Assembly: GCF_051148895.1 (NCBI RefSeq) | Contig: NZ_CP154625.1 | Coordinates: forward strand, 1,426,001 to 1,490,000 | Reading direction: 5' to 3' | Source of the DNA: Terrisporobacter vanillatitrophus | Lineage (GTDB): Bacteria; Bacillota; Clostridia; Peptostreptococcales; Peptostreptococcaceae | Length of the DNA stretch: 64,000 nt | Shown: one piece after another, positions 61,423 through 64,000 of the stretch | Layout of the letters: the number at the start of each line of letters is the position of its first letter | Position numbering within the stretch: position 1 is the stretch's first letter | Position numbers and translations under genes: made by a program | Notes under the pieces: generated by a model | What the model was told of the DNA's origin: nothing | The model's input: only the letters and a program-made list of their open reading frames with translations | Database searches by the model: none

Positions 61423-61500
61423 AGTAAGAGGAGAAACCGAGTTTCTCCTCAAAAACCCCAGGGGGTATAGTTCTCGATAGTTTATGTCAAGAACTTGCTA
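61423..61500. repeat. Hairpin element E9
   Basis: A GAGGAGAAAC/GTTTCTCCTC hairpin, CCCCAGGGGG, TATAGTTCTCGATAG, TTTAT, GTCAAGAAC, TTGCTA. The 5' stem resembles E1, the 3' end resembles E6/E7, so the copies are mosaics of one family. The 5' tip reads CAGTAAGAG in place of TAGCAAGAG. Confidence 0.8.
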
Positions 61501-61594
61501 CTGATTCAATAGGAAACAATACTTTAGTAGGATTTAGGGCTTGTGATATTGAAATGGTATTTTTTAAAAAAATGATATATAGTAGTTCATGTAA

Positions 61595-61628
61595 AAAGGT
61601 TGGTGTTTTCTAATTTGCACCAACCTTT
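61595..61628. terminator. Terminator of the minus-strand hypothetical gene
   Basis: AAAGGTTGGTG pairs with CACCAACCTTT. On the minus strand TTTTTAC follows the stem. Confidence 0.75.
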
Positions 61629-61633
61629 CTATA

Positions 61634-62473
61634 CTATAATAAGTTTTCAAAATAATTAATTACAGTATAAATATCTTCAATAGATAGCTCTAGGGCTTCT
61701 ATATTTTTATTATTCAAGTTGAAATTAACATTAGTATATTTATTAATTAAATAGTCTTCAATGTGGCTTGGAAGATTACTAACCGTTGTACCTAATAAAC
61801 CAAGCGACTTCTTTATATGATTCCATAAATCATTATCATTAAAAAAGTTGTTGCTTCTAGTAAATCTTTCAAGGTGACTGATAAAAACAGTCTCATTTGC
61901 TTCAATATTATTTAACTCAGTTAGAGATATAAAAATAAAAGATCTATCGCTCTTTTCAGGGTAGTAATTTGATTCAATATAATCTCTAGGAGTTTTTTGA
62001 CTGCTACCTAATGTTAAAAGAGAATTTATATAAACACCGTGATTTAATGAACCATCAGTATTTATCTGGTAAATGCTTACATTTTCTTTGAAGCCAATAA
62101 AATGTTTATGGTTGACATTATAAGTATTATAATTTTGATAAGAGTATTTTATAATTACACTTATCATTTTAAATATAGCAGTTTGCAGTAAAGGTGAAAA
62201 ATTGCTTGAGCAGTTTGCTCTAAACTTGCTATCGCTACCGTTATAAGGAAATCTTGTTAAATCAATAGAGTTCATACCGCTTGGAGCTACTTTCAGAGAA
62301 TGAATATTCATAAGTTGACCATCCTGACTGATTTCAATATTGCTCTCATCTGCTGCTCTAATTATAGATTCTAGTGTTACAGAGTAATTGTTATTGAAGA
62401 AGTTCTTCGCTATATTTTGAATAATCTCATCTAAGTCCTTACTTATAGAAATAGTTTTAGTTACTTTATTCAT
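61634..62473 (-). CDS. Hypothetical protein with a ribbon-helix-helix-like start
   Basis: 279 residues. The opening VTKTISISKDLDEIIQNIAK then NFFNNNYSVTLESIIRAAD has the strand-helix-helix look of ribbon-helix-helix DNA-binding domains. The rest is a soluble fold of unknown type (SGMNSIDLTRFPYNGSDSKF, IFISLTELNNIEANETVFIS). The start has an AAGGAGGGT site. It is the only minus-strand gene at this end and has its own terminator. No family recognised. Confidence 0.65.
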   Translation of the reverse strand: MNKVTKTISISKDLDEIIQNIAKNFFNNNYSVTLESIIRAADESNIEISQDGQLMNIHSLKVAPSGMNSIDLTRFPYNGSDSKFRANCSSNFSPLLQTAIFKMISVIIKYSYQNYNTYNVNHKHFIGFKENVSIYQINTDGSLNHGVYINSLLTLGSSQKTPRDYIESNYYPEKSDRSFIFISLTELNNIEANETVFISHLERFTRSNNFFNDNDLWNHIKKSLGLLGTTVSNLPSHIEDYLINKYTNVNFNLNNKNIEALELSIEDIYTVINYFENLL

Positions 62474-62691
62474 AGAAACCCTCCTTTATATGGGAAAATA
62501 ATAATGAATTTATCCCTAATAAAAATATACCATATACTAAAACAAAAAACAATATATGGGATAAAAATAATATAATTATCTCATATAGAGATGCCTTATA
62601 TAAATTAGGAAAGCTTAGGCAAGTAATAATAAATTTGAAAAATATGTTACAATTAAAATCGAAGAGTACAAAAATTAAATTCAAAAAAGTA

Positions 62692-62722
62692 TTGACCCTA
62701 ATATTATGTCATAGTGTAGTCT
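62692..62722 (+). promoter_or_regulatory. MerR-type promoter with 19-base spacer
   Basis: TTGACC (62692-62697), 19 bases, TAGTCT (62717-62722), with partly symmetric ACCCTAATA sequence in the spacer. A 19-base spacer is the hallmark of promoters that MerR proteins activate by twisting DNA. It lies 90 bases before a MerR-type gene, suggesting autoregulation of the original intact gene. Confidence 0.5.
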
Positions 62723-62811
62723 AAAATTAGAGGTCCAGTACACAAGTGAAATTCATGTCGGTTGAGTAGATGTTTTATTAGAGCTCTAAAATCAAGGATG
62801 AAGATGAAATT

Positions 62812-63459
62812 ATGAGAACAGTAAAACAAAGTTCAAATTTAAAGGGAATAAGTGTGAGAATGATACATCACTACGATAAAATTGGATTATTAAAACCAAC
62901 TAAATTAACAGAAGCAGGTTATAGGCTTTATGATGATGAGGCTCTTGAAACTTTGCAACAGATTCTATTTTTTAAAGAACTTGCTATACCAGCTTTAAGC
63001 AAGGAATTAAATGAAAGATTAAAAACTAAGTCTAATGATAATCATGAAATGTTGAATAATCTTAAGAATAAGTTAGAGAAAGTAAATAAAGAAATTGAAA
63101 ATATACTTAATGCTATAAGGAGAGGTATAGTTAACAACATGCTTAAAGATAAGTTAGATGAATTAGAATAAGTAAAGTTAAATTTAGACTTAAAGATAAG
63201 TGAATTGGCTATAGAAAGTAATGGAGTAGAATCAGTAGATATAACAGAAGATCAAATTAGAAGTATGTTTGGTAAGTTTAAAGAGTTTATTTTAACTAGA
63301 AACCTACCAGAATGTAAGAAGTTCATAAGTGATTATGTTAAAGAGGTAATAGTATATAGAGACTACATTGAAGTAATATTCAATGTGGTCTTTTCCTTTG
63401 TTGACAATGAAATAATTCATGACTTACATATTATCATGGATAGAGTAAAAATAAAATAA
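62812..63459 (+). pseudogene. Chimera: MerR-type regulator fused to a serine recombinase C-terminus
   Basis: Codons 1-60 encode a MerR DNA-binding domain (SNLKGISVRMIHHYDKIGLL then KPTKLTEAGYRLYDDEALET). From about codon 62 the sequence changes to the end of a large serine recombinase: a coiled coil LNNLKNKLEKVNKEIENILN, AIRRGIVNNMLKDKLDELE, an in-frame TAA at 63169, then ITEDQIRSMFGKFKEFILTR and KFISDYVKEVIVYRDYIEVI in the same frame to 63459. A deletion joined the two genes and the recombinase tail has decayed. The catalytic N-terminus of the recombinase is absent. The 119-residue fusion up to the stop could still be made and bind DNA. Confidence 0.8.
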
Positions 63460-63563
63460 ATTAAATTACAAAAAATGACAAAAAATAACAATTGAAATAC
63501 CTTATTATATATAATGAAGAATAATTACTTAAAATATACTATGATAATATATAGGGGTATCAT

Positions 63564-63770
63564 ATGTGGAAATTATGTGGTTAAAATAATAAATTATGTG
63601 CAACGTGTTTAAATTGGGATGAATATAGGCTAGGGGATGTAGTTCATGATAAAAGTACATTCTTTAAATATGATAACGCTAAAAAAGCTAAATGTATGTA
63701 TCCAAAGGACTTTGCACATTTTGAAAGGACACCAAATCAAATGTGTCCTAGATTTGAAAAAAGATTTTAG
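63564..63770 (+). pseudogene. Small Cys-rich protein gene with an in-frame stop
   Basis: ATG 63564 (AGGGGTATC before it) gives MWKLCG, then TAA at 63582, then in the same frame NNKLCATCLNWDEYRLGDVV, HDKSTFFKYDNAKKAKCMYP and KDFAHFERTPNQMCPRFEKR. Five or six cysteines in LC-x-x-C-type spacing suggest a metal-binding or disulfide-rich peptide. One base change (for example TAA from TAT) would restore a 68-residue protein. It lies 21 bases ahead of the Ala/Gly-repeat gene. Confidence 0.5.
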
Positions 63771-63791
63771 ATAAATGACAGGAGGATTAAT

Positions 63792-64000
63792 ATGGGGAAA
63801 TTAGGTAAAATTTTAACATGTGTTGCAGGAGCAGCGGTAGCCGTTGCAGCAGCACCAATAGTATTACCAGCAGCGGCAGCAGGGGCAGCCGCAGCAGGTA
63901 GTGCAATAGCAGGATCAGCAGCAGCAGGAGCAGTAGCAGCAGCAGGAACTGCAGTTGCAGGAGCAGCAACAGCAGCAGGTAGTGCAATAGCAGGATCAGC
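63792..64000 (+). CDS. Ala/Gly-repeat hydrophobic protein, cut by the window edge
   Basis: ATG at 63792 after AGGAGGATTAAT opens MGKLGKILTCVAGAAVAVAA, APIVLPAAAAGAAAAGSAIA and continues open to the edge (69 codons). Residues are almost only Ala, Gly, Val, Ser, Thr and Ile, with GxxxG/AxxxA-like small-residue packing and a 27-residue repeat: AAGSAIAGSA recurs, and the DNA copy at 63894 repeats at 63975 (81 bases). Such glycine-zipper sequences insert in membranes and can form pores, so a pore-forming or phage-related peptide is possible, but no family is recognised. The opposite-strand leucine-rich frame is only its shadow. Confidence 0.7.
   Translation, partial: MGKLGKILTCVAGAAVAVAAAPIVLPAAAAGAAAAGSAIAGSAAAGAVAAAGTAVAGAATAAGSAIAGS

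Noticed and set aside
62466..62684. 72-residue hydrophobic frame on the minus strand upstream of the 61634-62473 gene
   Set aside because: It is AT-rich low-complexity sequence, has no good ribosome site and overlaps the start and ribosome site of the real gene.
63169..63207. Programmed recoding of the stop in the MerR-recombinase chimera
   Set aside because: The stop is TAA with no slippery site or structure, the frame is the same on both sides, and the catalytic domain is missing. Simple decay explains it.
63787..63987. Leucine-rich frame on the minus strand
   Set aside because: It is the mirror of the Ala/Gly repeat gene (GCA repeats read as TGC/CTG codons) and has no ribosome site.
1..64000. 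tRNA or rRNA genes
   Set aside because: No tRNA-like CCA-ended cloverleaf sequence or conserved rRNA stretch was noticed on either strand.

Overview
The window is strongly AT-rich and dense in genes, with Shine-Dalgarno sites of the GGAGG type before almost every gene. It carries a pyruvate formate-lyase, a DUF1659/DUF2922/YvrJ cluster, an Agr-like LytTR two-component pair and a lysine riboswitch. Together these point to an anaerobic low-GC Firmicute, most likely a Clostridium sensu lato. The species cannot be fixed from the sequence alone.

Layout. 1-2.9 kb: end of a small immunity-like gene, an Rhs/YD-repeat remnant, and two tandem paralogues made of carboxypeptidase-regulatory-like beta-sandwich repeats. 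3-17.4 kb: mostly housekeeping and transport: pflB; the DUF1659/DUF2922/YvrJ trio; brnQ; a LysR regulator divergent from a YbaK-type editing protein; a secreted metallo-beta-lactamase-fold protein; a histidine kinase and LytTR regulator; a GNAT acetyltransferase; an LprI-like secreted protein that has lost its lipobox cysteine; and an APC permease behind a lysine riboswitch.

17.5-25.8 kb: a complete type II-A CRISPR-Cas locus. It has an antisense tracrRNA, cas9 with all catalytic motifs, cas1, cas2, csn2, a leader ending in ATTTGAG, and an array of 32 repeats (the last truncated) and 31 spacers on an exact 66-bp period. The distal repeat is cut by a relic IS21-type end. 25.9-31.0 kb: an IS66 element (8-bp target duplication AAATAAAG) whose tnpC is split by a nested IS21 element (6-bp duplication AAATGG).

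31.1-41.4 kb: a decayed ABC-three-component (ABC-3C) conflict system, then a phage replication module (DUF2815, DNA polymerase, VirE-type primase/helicase). This is followed by a repeat-rich region hit by a second IS21 element (7-bp duplication GTGTAAG) and by a Mor-type regulator. 41.4-58.6 kb: a defence island lying between two direct copies of the mor 3' end. It holds drmE-drmA-drmB (class 2 DISARM without a recognisable drmC), a divergent restriction endonuclease/C5-methyltransferase pair, a nuclease-RecQ helicase fusion interrupted at an A AAA AAC slippery heptamer, its coiled-coil membrane-anchored partner, and a protein with two GIY-YIG domains.

58.6-64 kb: small accessory genes (unknown, EcsC-like, membrane-tethered HNH nuclease, unknown), a chimera of a MerR regulator and a serine-recombinase C-terminus, a Cys-rich small gene with an in-frame stop, and the start of an Ala/Gly-repeat protein. 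Short hairpin elements with TAGCAA...TTGCTA ends recur from 9.7 kb to 61.5 kb and sit at several junctions. The right half reads as a prophage remnant turned into a layered anti-phage island next to CRISPR-Cas9.
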